Program-made: the position numbers and the translations under genes
Origin: DASSQJ01 sp963773655
Lineage (GTDB): Bacteria > Actinomycetota > Actinomycetes > Actinomycetales > Dermatophilaceae
Length of the DNA: 64,000 bases
Assembly (NCBI GenBank): GCA_963773655.1
Contig: CAVZBX010000003.1
Coordinates: 1-64,000 of the forward strand
Direction: 5' to 3'
The notes under the pieces: generated by a model
The model's input: only the letters and a program-made list of their open reading frames with translations
The model's database searches: none
Told to the model about the DNA's origin: nothing
In this document: in pieces, positions 41,940 to 50,383 of the stretch
Layout: each line of letters begins with the position of its first letter
Numbering within the stretch: the stretch's first letter is position 1

Positions 41940-42695
41940 ATGAGCAACGAGACCACGCCGGCGGAGGCCGGCGCCGCGGACCACGCGTTCGAGGAGACCG
42001 GCACCGACGCCACCGTGGAGGTGGCGGACCTGCCCGAGGCCGATGCCGGTGAGGCGTCGGCCGCGGCGGAGCGCACCGAGGCGGACGGCACCGACGCCGA
42101 GCCCGATGGCGCGCAGCCCGCGGCCGTGGAGGTGGCGCCCGCCGACGAGGAGGTGACGCCCGCCGACGAGGAGGTGACGCCCGCCGACGAGGAGGACGCC
42201 GACCCGGCAGCTCCGCGCTCCGGCCGGCGCGCCCAGCTCGAGCGCGAGGGCGAGGTGGCGGCGGACTTCCTCGAGACGCTGCTCGACATCTGCGACCTCG
42301 ACGGCGACCTGGACGTCGACATCGACGGCGACCGCGCGGCGGTGGCGATCGTCGACAGCGACGAGGGGCGCGTGCCGCGGCGGCTCGTCGGCGCCGACGC
42401 CCAGGTGCTCGAGGCGCTCCAGGAGCTGACCCGCCTGGCCGTGCAGTCCGAGACCGGCGAGCGCAGCCGGCTGATGCTCGACGTGGCCGGCCACCGCGCC
42501 GAGCGCCGCAGCGAGCTGGTCACCCTCGCCCAGGCGGCCATCGCCGAGGTGCAGTCCTCGGGGGAGCGGAAGTCGCTCACCCCGATGACGGCGTTCGAGC
42601 GCAAGGTGGTCCACGACGAGGTGCTCGCCGCCGGGCTGGTCTCCGAGTCCGAGGGCAGCGAGCCGCGTCGGTTCGTCGTGATCTCTCCCGCTTAG
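41940..42695 (+). CDS. khpB: KhpB/Jag RNA-binding protein (KH and R3H domains)
   Basis: ATG at 41940 follows GGAGGACC. 251 residues: an acidic N-terminal 95 residues including three near-identical PADEE(VT) units (21-bp DNA repeats near 42140-42190), then the KH-like domain (VAADFLETLLDICDLDGDLD, RRLVGADAQVLEALQELTRL) and an R3H domain (AERRSELVTLAQAAIAEV, LTPMTAFERKVVHDEV). Family members bind RNA with KhpA and influence cell division. Position after yidC is canonical. Confidence 0.93.
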   Translation: MSNETTPAEAGAADHAFEETGTDATVEVADLPEADAGEASAAAERTEADGTDAEPDGAQPAAVEVAPADEEVTPADEEVTPADEEDADPAAPRSGRRAQLEREGEVAADFLETLLDICDLDGDLDVDIDGDRAAVAIVDSDEGRVPRRLVGADAQVLEALQELTRLAVQSETGERSRLMLDVAGHRAERRSELVTLAQAAIAEVQSSGERKSLTPMTAFERKVVHDEVLAAGLVSESEGSEPRRFVVISPA

Positions 42696-42699
42696 GCAC

Positions 42700-42715
42700 T
42701 GTTTCACGTGAAACA
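42700..42715. promoter_or_regulatory. parS site (perfect consensus) at the rsmG start
   Basis: TGTTTCACGTGAAACA, the 16-bp universal parS palindrome bound by ParB. The rsmG start GTG (42708-42710) is the right half of its centre. Confidence 0.95.
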
Positions 42716-43427
42716 CGACGGGTCGGACCCGCTCACCCCACCGGCCGCACCCTCGGGTGCGGCCGTGGCGTTCGGTGGCCGCCTCGAGATCGCTGAGGCC
42801 TTCGCGGCCGAGCTGGCCGACACGGGAGTCACCCACGGGCTCATCGGCCCTCGGGAGGTGCCCAGGCTGTGGGAGCGGCACCTGCTGAACTGTGCGGTCA
42901 TCGAGGACGCCTTCCCGCAGGGGGCCCGGCTCGTCGACGTGGGCAGTGGTGCCGGCCTGCCGGGTCTGGCTCTCGCGGTGGCCCGCCCCGACCTCGAGGT
43001 GCACCTCGTCGAGCCCATGCTGCGGCGGACCACGTGGCTCCAGGACGTCGTGGGGCGGCTCGGGCTCGAGGGTGTCACCGTGCATCGGGGCCGGGCGGAG
43101 GAGCTCACCGGGCGGCTCTCGGCCCCGTGGGTGACGGCGCGGGCCGTGGCGCGGTTGGCGAAGCTGGCGCGGTGGTGTGTGCCGCTCCTGGAGCCGGGGG
43201 GGACCCTCGTGGCCATGAAGGGGCGCAGCGCACCCGAGGAGCTCGCCGAGGACCGGCCCGCGCTGCAGCGGCTGGGACTGACCGGCGCGACCGTCAGCGA
43301 GCACGGCCGGGGGGTCGTGACCGAGCCGGTGCTCACGGTGGACCTCACCTTCGTCGGCGACTCCGCGGGCGACCGCACCACGGGCCGCGGGGGACGCCGG
43401 TCCGGGCGCCGGGGCCGGGCCGGCTGA
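42708..43427 (+). CDS. rsmG: 16S rRNA (guanine(527)-N(7))-methyltransferase RsmG
   Basis: A 239-residue SAM-dependent methyltransferase. HGLIGPREVPRLWERHLLNC, SAM motif I RLVDVGSGAGLPGLALAVA, then HRGRAEELTG and ARAVARLAKLARWCVPLL with GGTLVAMKG. Start GTG at 42708 lies inside a parS palindrome and has no ribosome site; an internal GTG at 42765 is an alternative. The tail is Arg/Gly-rich. Its expression may be affected by ParB binding at its own start. Confidence 0.93.
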   Translation: MKHDGSDPLTPPAAPSGAAVAFGGRLEIAEAFAAELADTGVTHGLIGPREVPRLWERHLLNCAVIEDAFPQGARLVDVGSGAGLPGLALAVARPDLEVHLVEPMLRRTTWLQDVVGRLGLEGVTVHRGRAEELTGRLSAPWVTARAVARLAKLARWCVPLLEPGGTLVAMKGRSAPEELAEDRPALQRLGLTGATVSEHGRGVVTEPVLTVDLTFVGDSAGDRTTGRGGRRSGRRGRAG

Positions 43428-44262
43428 GGCCCCTTCCCGAGCCACCCCCGCAGGGGCCGCGCCGGCGCACCGCCTGACCCCGGTCTCAGGGCCAGTGACG
43501 CGCGCCGGCGAGACCGCACCCCGGTGTCCGCCGAGGGAACCGGCAGAGCACCCGGTGGTCGTTCCCCCCAGCGGCGGCCCTCCGCTGCCGACGCCGCTGC
43601 CGGCGCTGGTGAGGGCGCAGGGGTGGCGCCCGGAGCGACGGAGGTGGTCGGCGGCCCTGGGCCTGTCGAGGAGGGAGAGGCCTTCCCGGCGTTGTCGTCG
43701 GCCGGCGCGGACCCGGCTCCGGCAGGGCGCCGCCGCTCGACGCGCCGGGCGCCGGCCGTACCCTCCCGGCGGGGATCCCGGGGCCGACGGGAGAGCGCCG
43801 GGCGGCGCCGCACGACGACGACCGACGGTCTCGTCCGCGGCCGGCGGGGCCAGGTGAAGGCGACGGCGGCCGCCACCGCCGCGCACCCCGCCCGGGCCGG
43901 TGCGGGTCAGGGGCGGGGGCGTGGCCCCGGGCCCCGCCGCCACCGCCGAGGCCGTGGCACGGAGCGCCGGCTGCGGCGGTGCTGTCCGGGTCACCAGTGG
44001 AGGCGCTGCCTGGGGCACCCTCGGCGCCGGCGCCGGCCCGAGAGCGCCAGCAGCGGCCCGGTGAGGGGCAGGACGGGCGTGAGGGAGAGGGGGCAGCGGC
44101 ACCCGGGTCGCGGCCGGTGGGGCCCGAGGATCCGCGGCGACGGTGCCCGGGAGGGCGATGCCGCCCGGCCGAGGGAGCAGCGCCGCCCGGGCCGGCGGTC
44201 GGGGACGTCCGGCCCCTTCACCCGGCGACGGAGGCCGGCCAGGGCCGCCGCCGAGGGAGCGA

Positions 44263-44278
44263 TGTTTCACGTGAAACG
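44263..44278. promoter_or_regulatory. parS site in the rsmG-parA gap
   Basis: TGTTTCACGTGAAACG, one base from the perfect palindrome, 335 nt upstream of parA. Confidence 0.9.
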
Positions 44279-44385
44279 CTCCGCCCGCCCCCTCACTCGG
44301 GTGTCCGTTCCCGGGCGCGCGGGCCGGCCCGACGGCGGCTCTCGCGATGGCCCGCGGGCGTCGAGGCGGCGTCCGTCCGCCACGG

Positions 44386-44538
44386 TTGTCCACAGGTTAT
44401 CCACGGGTACCCACAGGGGGTCCGGCGTTGGGGTGGACGGCCGACGGGCGCGGATTCGTGCGGGGGAAGGCCCTGCCGCTCGGACCTGATGCCCACCGCG
44501 GCTCCACCGGAGGACCCGTCGTACCCATGTTGTCCACA
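44386..44538. promoter_or_regulatory. DnaA box cluster upstream of parA
   Basis: TTGTCCACA at 44386-44394, TTATCCACG at 44397-44405 (two boxes 11 bp apart, same orientation) and TTGTCCACA at 44530-44538. They lie 75-230 nt before the parA start and about 6 kb from oriC. Confidence 0.75.
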
Positions 44539-44612
44539 GGGGAGGACGCTTTGGCGTGTCGGCGTCCGCTGGGGTTTGATAAGCCTCGCGCGTCGACCCA
44601 TGGAGGAACCAG

Positions 44613-46091
44613 ATGAGCGTTGCGTCGGACGACACGGCGGCAGGAGCCGTGGCTCCAGGGCTCGGGTATCCGGGGTCCACCGAACCAGCCCTCCCCGGCG
44701 GAACCAGCGCCCCGCTGGGGTGGCCGGGCGACGTTTCACATGAAACATCGCCGAGTGAGATCTCGGCCGGGGAGCCCGGGGACGGCCCCGCGGCGGAGAG
44801 CGTTTCACGTGAAACATCATCGGGCGAGCCCCCCGTCCCAGCGCGCCACGCGGTCGCTCCGTCGGCAGACGTTTCTCAGGAGACGCCACTGGCGCCGACA
44901 CCTGCGCCGGAACTGCCGACCACCGGGGCGCACTCCGACGTTTCACGTGAAACGGCGGGCCCGGCGAGCGACACCGCCACCGTCGGGCCGGCCTCGACGG
45001 GCTCGGCCACGACCAGTACCGTGAGCGACCGGGGGGAGGCCGGCGGGGCGCCGTCCATGGTCCCCGTGGAAGCAGTCCCCGGGGCCGGCGCCGAAACCGG
45101 ACAGTATGGTGGCCGGCTGGCCACCAGCACCCGTGCCGACGACGACACAGAGGAGCGCGCCGCCATCGCCGCATCGATCCCCGGAGCCGACGCCGCCACC
45201 CCCCTCGCCCAGGCCGTGGCGGAGGACGCGCGCCGGCGCATCACCCTGACCGGTCGCTCGCTCCCGCGACCACCCCGGCCCCGGGTGCTCACGGTCGCCA
45301 ACCAGAAGGGCGGGGTGGGCAAGACGACGACCACGGTCAACATCGCCGCCGCCCTGGCCCAGGCCGGGAGCAGTGTGCTCGTCATCGACCTCGACCCTCA
45401 GGGCAACGCCAGCACCGCCCTCGGCATCGAGCACCACTCGGAGGTCGCGAGCATCTACGACGTCCTCGTCGACGGCGAGGACCTCGCCGAGGTCGTCCAG
45501 TCCTGTCCGGACATCGCCGGCCTGTCGTGCGCCCCCGCCACGATCGACCTCGCCGGGGCCGAGATCGAGCTGGTCTCGCTGGTGGCCCGGGAGACCAGGC
45601 TGGAGAAGGCGGTCAGCAGCTACCTCGAGGCGCAGGCGGCCTCCGGCGACCGGACCGACTACATCATCGTCGACTGCCCGCCCAGCCTGGGGCTGCTCAC
45701 CGTCAACGCCTTCGTGGCGGCCACCGAGGTGTTCATCCCGATCCAGTGCGAGTACTACGCGCTCGAGGGCCTCTCCCAGCTGCTGAAGAACATCGAGCTG
45801 ATCCGCAGCCACCTCAACCCCAAGCTGCACGTGTCGACGATCCTGCTCACGATGTACGACGGCCGGACCCGGCTCTCGGCCCAGGTCGCCGACGAGGTCC
45901 GCGCCCACTTCCCGGACCAGACCCTCGCGGCCACCGTCCCGCGCTCGGTCCGCATCTCCGAGGCCCCGAGCCACGCCCAGACGGTGATGACCTACGACCC
46001 GAACAGCAGCGGCGCCCTGTCCTACCTGGAGGCGGCCATCGAGCTCGCCGAGCGCGGCGCCGCCCCGAGCACCTCCGAGGAGTCCGCATGA
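44613..46091 (+). CDS. parA: Chromosome partitioning ATPase ParA with long parS-encoding N-terminal extension
   Basis: ATG at 44613 has a strong GGAGG 5 nt upstream, so the full 492-residue frame is used. The ATPase starts near residue 222: VLTVANQKGGVGKTTTTVNI holds the deviant Walker A (signature Lys232, Lys237), with VIDLDPQGNASTALG and IIVDCPPSLGLLTVNAF following. ParA drives ParB-parS complexes apart on the nucleoid. The first 220 residues are low complexity and contain VSHET (41-45), VSRET (64-68), VSQET (87-91) and VSRET (110-114), each exactly 23 residues apart, because the DNA there carries parS palindromes. The extension is about 200 residues beyond typical ParA. Confidence 0.95.
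   Translation: MSVASDDTAAGAVAPGLGYPGSTEPALPGGTSAPLGWPGDVSHETSPSEISAGEPGDGPAAESVSRETSSGEPPVPARHAVAPSADVSQETPLAPTPAPELPTTGAHSDVSRETAGPASDTATVGPASTGSATTSTVSDRGEAGGAPSMVPVEAVPGAGAETGQYGGRLATSTRADDDTEERAAIAASIPGADAATPLAQAVAEDARRRITLTGRSLPRPPRPRVLTVANQKGGVGKTTTTVNIAAALAQAGSSVLVIDLDPQGNASTALGIEHHSEVASIYDVLVDGEDLAEVVQSCPDIAGLSCAPATIDLAGAEIELVSLVARETRLEKAVSSYLEAQAASGDRTDYIIVDCPPSLGLLTVNAFVAATEVFIPIQCEYYALEGLSQLLKNIELIRSHLNPKLHVSTILLTMYDGRTRLSAQVADEVRAHFPDQTLAATVPRSVRISEAPSHAQTVMTYDPNSSGALSYLEAAIELAERGAAPSTSEESA
44732..44954. promoter_or_regulatory. Four parS-type palindromes at exact 69-bp period inside parA
   Basis: CGTTTCACATGAAACA at 44732-44747, CGTTTCACGTGAAACA at 44801-44816, a degenerate CGTTTCTCAGGAGACG at 44870-44885 and CGTTTCACGTGAAACG at 44939-44954. 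Starts are 69, 69 and 69 bp apart. The sequence between sites is not repeated. All are read in the same phase by parA. Confidence 0.9.
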
Positions 46092-47134
46092 GCGAGAAGC
46101 GCCGCGCCCTGGGCCGCGGCCTGGGCGCCCTGATCCCCAGCGGCGCGCCGACCGCCGAGCGCCCCGTCGACGTCTTCTTCAAGGACCGCGACGCCGTTGC
46201 GCCCACGCCCGCGGCCGACGCCGCCCCCGACGCGGCGCGGGAGGGTGACACCAACGGGTCCACCGCACCGGCGCCGGCCGCAGACGGGCAGCTGTTGCAG
46301 CCCGTGCCCGGCGCCCATTTCGCGGAGGTGCCGCTCGACGCCATCCGCCCGAACCCCAAGCAGCCCCGCACCGTCTTCGACGAGGACGAGCTCGCCGAGC
46401 TCGTCCACTCCATCCGTGAGATCGGCGTGCTCCAGCCGGTCGTCGTCCGGCCGGTGCCGGACCACGACGGCACCGACCCGGTGCGCTACGAGCTGATCAT
46501 GGGGGAGCGGCGGTGGCGCGCCTCGCGCGAGGCGGGCCGGGACACCGTCCCGGCGATCATCAAGGAGACCGACCACGACGACCTCCTGCGCGACGCGCTG
46601 CTGGAGAACCTCCACCGCAGCCAGCTGAACCCGCTCGAGGAGGCCGCCGCCTACCAGCAGCTCCTCGACGACTTCGGCTGCACCCAGGAGGTGCTCGCCG
46701 GCCGGATCGGGCGCTCCCGGCCGCAGATCTCGAACACGCTGCGGCTGCTACGGCTGCCCCCGTCGGTCGCTCGCCGGGTCGCGGCGGGGGTGCTGAGCGC
46801 CGGCCATGCCCGCGCCCTGCTCGCCCTCCCGGACGCGGCGGCGATGGAGCGGGTGGCCCAGAAGGTGGTCGCCGAGGGGATCTCGGTGCGCGGTGTGGAG
46901 GAGCTCGTCGCCCTGGGCGAGGACGGTGCGCCCACGACCGCACGCCGCGCCCCGCGCCCCGGCCAGCGGCGCCCGCAGCTCGACGACCTCGCCGCGGACC
47001 TCTCCGACCGACTCGACACCCGGGTGCGCCTGGCGCTCGGCAAGACCAAGGGCAGGCTCACCGTCGAGTTCGCGTCCGTGGAGGACCTGCACCGGATCCT
47101 CGAGGTGATGAACCTGCGCGACCGGGCCTCCTGA
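46088..47134 (+). CDS. parB: Chromosome partitioning protein ParB
   Basis: ATG at 46088 overlaps the parA stop. 348 residues: MSEKRRALGRGLGALIPSG is the ParA-stimulating N-terminus; the CTPase/ParB domain has NPKQPRTVFDEDELAELVHS and the IMGERRWRASREAG box; the parS-reading HTH is TQEVLAGRIGRSRPQISNTL. The C-terminal dimer domain reads LGKTKGRLTVEFASVEDLHR. Binds the parS sites listed here, slides as a clamp and builds the segregation complex. Confidence 0.97.
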   Translation: MSEKRRALGRGLGALIPSGAPTAERPVDVFFKDRDAVAPTPAADAAPDAAREGDTNGSTAPAPAADGQLLQPVPGAHFAEVPLDAIRPNPKQPRTVFDEDELAELVHSIREIGVLQPVVVRPVPDHDGTDPVRYELIMGERRWRASREAGRDTVPAIIKETDHDDLLRDALLENLHRSQLNPLEEAAAYQQLLDDFGCTQEVLAGRIGRSRPQISNTLRLLRLPPSVARRVAAGVLSAGHARALLALPDAAAMERVAQKVVAEGISVRGVEELVALGEDGAPTTARRAPRPGQRRPQLDDLAADLSDRLDTRVRLALGKTKGRLTVEFASVEDLHRILEVMNLRDRAS

Positions 47135-47200
47135 GCCGGGTCGGTCTGCCCCCGCCGCCCGCAGGTTCTCCTGTCGCACAGCCGGATTGGGCCCGACACC

Positions 47201-47241
47201 GATGACGCCGCCGCACCCCGACGGGGCACGGCGGCGTCATC
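47201..47241. terminator. Perfect 13-bp hairpin between parB and trxA
   Basis: Arms 47201-47213 and 47229-47241; the loop itself can form a small CCCC/GGGG stem. Lies between convergent parB and trxA, so likely bidirectional. Confidence 0.8.
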
Positions 47242-47281
47242 ACGTCCACGGGCCGGCCGCGCGTGGCGGCCGCACCCGGGC

Positions 47282-47608
47282 TCAGCCGAGGAAGGGCTGC
47301 AGCTCGCGGAGCAGCACCGGCTTCGGCCGGGCTCCGATGATCGTCTTGACGATCTCGCCGCCCATGTAGACGTGCAGGGTCGGGATGCTGGTGATCCCGA
47401 GCTTCCCGGTGATCTGCGGGTTCTCGTCGGTGTTCAGCTTGACCACGCGCAGCTTGTCGGCGTGCTCGGTGGCGATCTCCTCGAGCACCGGCGCGACGGC
47501 ACGACAGGGACCGCACCAGGGCGCCCAGAAGTCGACGAGCGTGATCTTGTCGCTCTTGACGACGTCGGCGTCGAAGTCCGCGTCGGTGGTGGAGGTGACG
47601 GTGGCCAT
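47282..47608 (-). CDS. trxA: Thioredoxin
   Basis: ATG at 47608 with AAGGA upstream gives 108 residues. ITLVDFWAPWCGPCRAVAPV has the W-C-G-P-C redox centre and TSIPTLHVYMGGEIV the cis-Pro. Follows trxB by 58 nt on the minus strand; together they form the NADPH-thioredoxin system. The longer open frame upstream is not needed. Confidence 0.96.
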   Translation of the reverse strand: MATVTSTTDADFDADVVKSDKITLVDFWAPWCGPCRAVAPVLEEIATEHADKLRVVKLNTDENPQITGKLGITSIPTLHVYMGGEIVKTIIGARPKPVLLRELQPFLG

Positions 47609-47666
47609 GGTGGTCCTTTCGGCGGGGTGTGCGGATCCGGGGGGCGGGCCGCTGGGGGGAAGCGGG

Positions 47667-48596
47667 TCAGTGGGCGAGGTGGTGCTGGGCGTCGAGGGCG
47701 GCGGCGCATCCGGAGCCGGCCGCGGTGATCGCCTGGCGGTAGGTGTGGTCGACGAGGTCACCGCACGCGAAGACCCCGGGGACGTTGGTGCGCGAGGAGC
47801 GGCCCTCGGTGACGACGTAGCCCTCGGCGTCGAGCTCGACGACGCCCTTGATCAGCTCGTTGCGCGGGTCGTGGCCGATCGCCACGAAGAGCCCGGTGAC
47901 GGCGAGCTCACGGGTCTCGCCGGTCACGGTGTCGCGCAGGGTGACGCCGGAGACCTTGTCCTCGCCGTGGATGGCGTCGACGGCGCTGTTCCACGCGAAC
48001 GTGATCTTCTCGTTGGCCAACGCCCGCTCGGCCATCACGGCGCTGGCCCGCAGCTCGTCGCGGCGGTGGATGATCGTCACCGACCGCGCGAACTTGGTGA
48101 GGAAGGTGGCCTCCTCCACGGCCGAGTCGCCACCGCCGACGACGGCGATGTCCTGGTCGCGGAAGAAGAACCCGTCGCAGGTGGCGCACCAGGAGACCCC
48201 GTGGCCGGAGAGGCGCTTCTCGTCGGGGAGCCCGAGCTCGCGGTAGGCGGACCCCATCGCGAGGATGATGGTGTGTGCGGAGTACTCGGTGCCCGAGCCG
48301 TCGATGACCGTCTTGACGTCGCCCTCGAGGGAGACCGAGGAGACGTCGTCGGTGATGATCTCGGCGCCGAACCGCTCGGCCTGGGCCCGCATGTTGTCCA
48401 TGAGGTCCGGGCCCATGATCCCGTCGCGGAAGCCGGGGAAGTTCTCGACCTCGGTGGTGTTCATCAGCGCGCCACCGGCGGTGACCGAGCCCTCGAAGAC
48501 GAGCGGCTCGAGGTTGGCGCGTGCGGCGTAGATCGCGGCGGTCCAGCCGGCGGGGCCGGAGCCGATGATGATGACGTTGCGGACGTCGGAGGTCAC
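47667..48596 (-). CDS. trxB: Thioredoxin-disulfide reductase
   Basis: GTG at 48596, 9 nt after AGAGG, gives 309 residues (an ATG three codons upstream is too close to that site). FAD motif VIIIGSGPAGWTAAIYAARA; redox pair SWCATCDGFFFRD; NADPH motif AVVGGGDSAVEEATFL; C-terminal GVFACGDLVDHTYRQAI. A SigR/SigH-type promoter lies 60-85 nt upstream. Confidence 0.96.
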   Translation of the reverse strand: MTSDVRNVIIIGSGPAGWTAAIYAARANLEPLVFEGSVTAGGALMNTTEVENFPGFRDGIMGPDLMDNMRAQAERFGAEIITDDVSSVSLEGDVKTVIDGSGTEYSAHTIILAMGSAYRELGLPDEKRLSGHGVSWCATCDGFFFRDQDIAVVGGGDSAVEEATFLTKFARSVTIIHRRDELRASAVMAERALANEKITFAWNSAVDAIHGEDKVSGVTLRDTVTGETRELAVTGLFVAIGHDPRNELIKGVVELDAEGYVVTEGRSSRTNVPGVFACGDLVDHTYRQAITAAGSGCAAALDAQHHLAH

Positions 48597-48655
48597 GAGA
48601 CACATCCTCTTGTGGTGCGGGAGCCGAGGGACCGCTACATGCGGTGCCCTGTGGG

Positions 48656-48681
48656 AACCGATCCTAGGCCCGAGGTGTTCC
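48656..48681 (-). promoter_or_regulatory. SigR/SigH-type promoter of trxB
   Basis: On the minus strand GGAAC (48681-48677), 18 nt, then GTT (48658-48656), matching the GGAAT-N18-GTT rule for thiol-stress sigma factors. A TAGGAT that could serve as a housekeeping -10 lies within the spacer. Confidence 0.65.
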
Positions 48682-48797
48682 GGGGCGGCGCTGCCCCGCC
48701 GGGTGCGTGAGGGCCCGGAAAGGAGGGGCACCGCCACCTCCGGCCCGTCGTCACCTCGTGGCGCCGTGAGCCGCGCAGCAATACCCCGGTGGGTATG

Positions 48798-49625
48798 CTA
48801 GCGCAACGCCACCGGGCCGCGGACGATTCCCGGGGACGCGGCGGTGCAGGTGCGCTCCACCACCCACGCCCGGGAGGAGCCGTCGGCGGCGGTCGCCACC
48901 ACGACGGCGGCGTCGCGACCACCGAAGGTCGCGAGGTCGACCGCCACCGTGTCGGCAGGGTCGACACCGAGCCCCGCGGCGCAGGCACGGGCCCCGGCGG
49001 GCCCCGCCAGCGCCTCGGCGGGGGCGTCGCCCCGGGCCCCGGCGGCAGCACCGTCCCCCGGTGCCCGCGGCAGCCCGCCGGCGAGCGCGGCGAGCGAGCC
49101 GGCGGTGTAGTCGGTGCCGGTGGCGAGCACGACGACGCCGAGGGTCCCGTCCTCGGCGACCAGGGCAGGGCGGTCGGCCGAGCCCCCCGCCGCCGACTCC
49201 GCCGCGCCGGCGTCGTCACCGCTGCCGGCGATGCCGAGCGACGCCTGGAGCCCGCCCGGGGAGAGCCGGTCGACGACCACGCCGCCGAGCCCGAGCGCGA
49301 CCACCGCGGCCGCGGCCGCACCGAGCACCCAGGCCCGGCGCCGCCGCAGGGGGACGACCCCCGCACCGCCGGCCGGCGACGACGGAGCAGCGGCCGCGAG
49401 GTGCCGCGGCACCGGGGGAGGGTCCCAGCCCGCCGCGGCACCGGTCCTCGCGGTGGCGCCGTCGGCGCTGCCCGCCGGTCTCCGTGACTCCTGCTCGAGG
49501 GCCGCGGTGATCCGGGCGACGAGGTGCTCGGGCATCGGCCCCGGGTCCGGAAGGCTGCCGAGCAGCGCCCGCACGCCCGTCGGGTCGTGCTCGACCGGGT
49601 CGGCGTCGTCGTGGCGGTGACTCAC
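48798..49625 (-). CDS. Putative anti-sigma factor (SigM partner)
   Basis: GTG at 49625, 275 residues. A short acidic cytoplasmic part with PEHLVARITAALEQESRRP, a Pro/Ala linker, one membrane helix (AWVLGAAAAAVVALGLGGVV) and an extracytoplasmic Ala/Gly-rich domain with two Cys. It lies 103 nt downstream of sigM, the position of Rv3912 in mycobacteria, and probably holds SigM inactive. No zinc-binding H-x-x-x-C-x-x-C motif is seen, so the mode of binding is not clear. Confidence 0.72.
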   Translation of the reverse strand: MSHRHDDADPVEHDPTGVRALLGSLPDPGPMPEHLVARITAALEQESRRPAGSADGATARTGAAAGWDPPPVPRHLAAAAPSSPAGGAGVVPLRRRRAWVLGAAAAAVVALGLGGVVVDRLSPGGLQASLGIAGSGDDAGAAESAAGGSADRPALVAEDGTLGVVVLATGTDYTAGSLAALAGGLPRAPGDGAAAGARGDAPAEALAGPAGARACAAGLGVDPADTVAVDLATFGGRDAAVVVATAADGSSRAWVVERTCTAASPGIVRGPVALR

Positions 49626-49728
49626 GGGGTGCTCCGGGTGCGGCCGTGGGGGGACGGGTGGACGGTGCGGCGGGGACGGCCGTGGCCGTGGTGGGAGCCG
49701 GGGCAGGGCTCCGGCAGGAGGTAGGACG

Positions 49729-50367
49729 TCACGGGGACCTCCGGGGTTCCCCGGCGCCCGGGACCGGGTCGCCGGCGACCGGGGCGTCACCCGCCGGGTC
49801 GTCGCCCGGCTCCGGGGTTCGCGCGGGCCGCAGCACCGCGGCCAGCGCCTCGCGCCCGCGGAAGCACCGGGACTTCACCGTGCCCTCGGCCACCCCGAGC
49901 ACGGCCGCCGCCTCGGCGACGGGCAGGCCGTGCATGTCGACCAGGACCAGGGCCATCCGCTGTCCCTCCGGCAGCCGGGCGAGGGCCTCACGGACGTCGA
50001 GGCGGACCTCCACCGAGCCGTGGTGGTCTCGGGGGTCGGGCAGGTCGACCTCACCGAGGTCGCCGGCGCGGCGCAGCGTGGTGCGCTCGCGCCGGAGCCG
50101 GTCCAGGCAGGCGTTGACGACGATCCGGTGCAGCCAGGTCGTCACGGCAGCCTCACCCCGGTAGGCGTCGGCGCGGCGGAAGGCCGAGATGAAGGCGTCC
50201 TGCACGGCGTCCGCGGCGAGCTCCGGCTTGGTGGTGGTGCGGACGGCGACGGCGTACATCCGGTCGCGGTGCCGGCGGAACAGCTCGCCGAACGCGGCCC
50301 CGCCGTCACCGGCCACGTGGCGGCGCAGCAGCTCGGCATCCTCGAGCAGGGTCAGGTCGTCCGGCAC
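49729..50367 (-). CDS. sigM: ECF RNA polymerase sigma factor SigM
   Basis: GTG at 50367, 212 residues. Region 2: FGELFRRHRDRMYAVAVRTT, VQDAFISAFRRADAYRGEAA and VTTWLHRIVVNACLDRLRRE; region 4: MALVLVDMHGLPVAEAAAVL then GTVKSRCFRGREALA. The call as SigM rests on synteny (next to murJ and trxB). A Pro/Asp-rich tail of 30 residues is extra. The stop is 17 nt beyond the next upstream gene. Confidence 0.9.
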   Translation of the reverse strand: MPDDLTLLEDAELLRRHVAGDGGAAFGELFRRHRDRMYAVAVRTTTKPELAADAVQDAFISAFRRADAYRGEAAVTTWLHRIVVNACLDRLRRERTTLRRAGDLGEVDLPDPRDHHGSVEVRLDVREALARLPEGQRMALVLVDMHGLPVAEAAAVLGVAEGTVKSRCFRGREALAAVLRPARTPEPGDDPAGDAPVAGDPVPGAGEPRRSP

Positions 50368-50383
50368 GCGAGCGCTCCCGGCG

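Larger units (their letters stand above)
43428..44612. other. Non-coding gap between rsmG and parA (1.2 kb)
   Basis: Frames are open on both strands, as expected at this GC content, but they read as Arg/Pro/Gly/Ala-rich low complexity, mixed third-position use and no family motif, so I support no gene. The gap does contain a parS site (44263-44278) and three DnaA boxes (44386-44538) just upstream of parA. Confidence 0.6.

Noticed and set aside
42130..42195. Short tandem repeats in khpB considered as a CRISPR-like or regulatory array
   Set aside because: They are three coding units of an acidic linker, with no spacers. No CRISPR array or cas gene was seen anywhere in the window.
41907..44393. 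828-residue minus-strand frame across khpB, rsmG and the following gap
   Set aside because: It covers two clear plus-strand genes in antisense and is Pro/Arg/Ala-rich with no domain.
43524..44489. Possible plus-strand gene in the rsmG-parA gap
   Set aside because: Mixed third positions, Arg/Gly/Ala runs and no ribosome site or family motif; the segment also carries parS and DnaA boxes.
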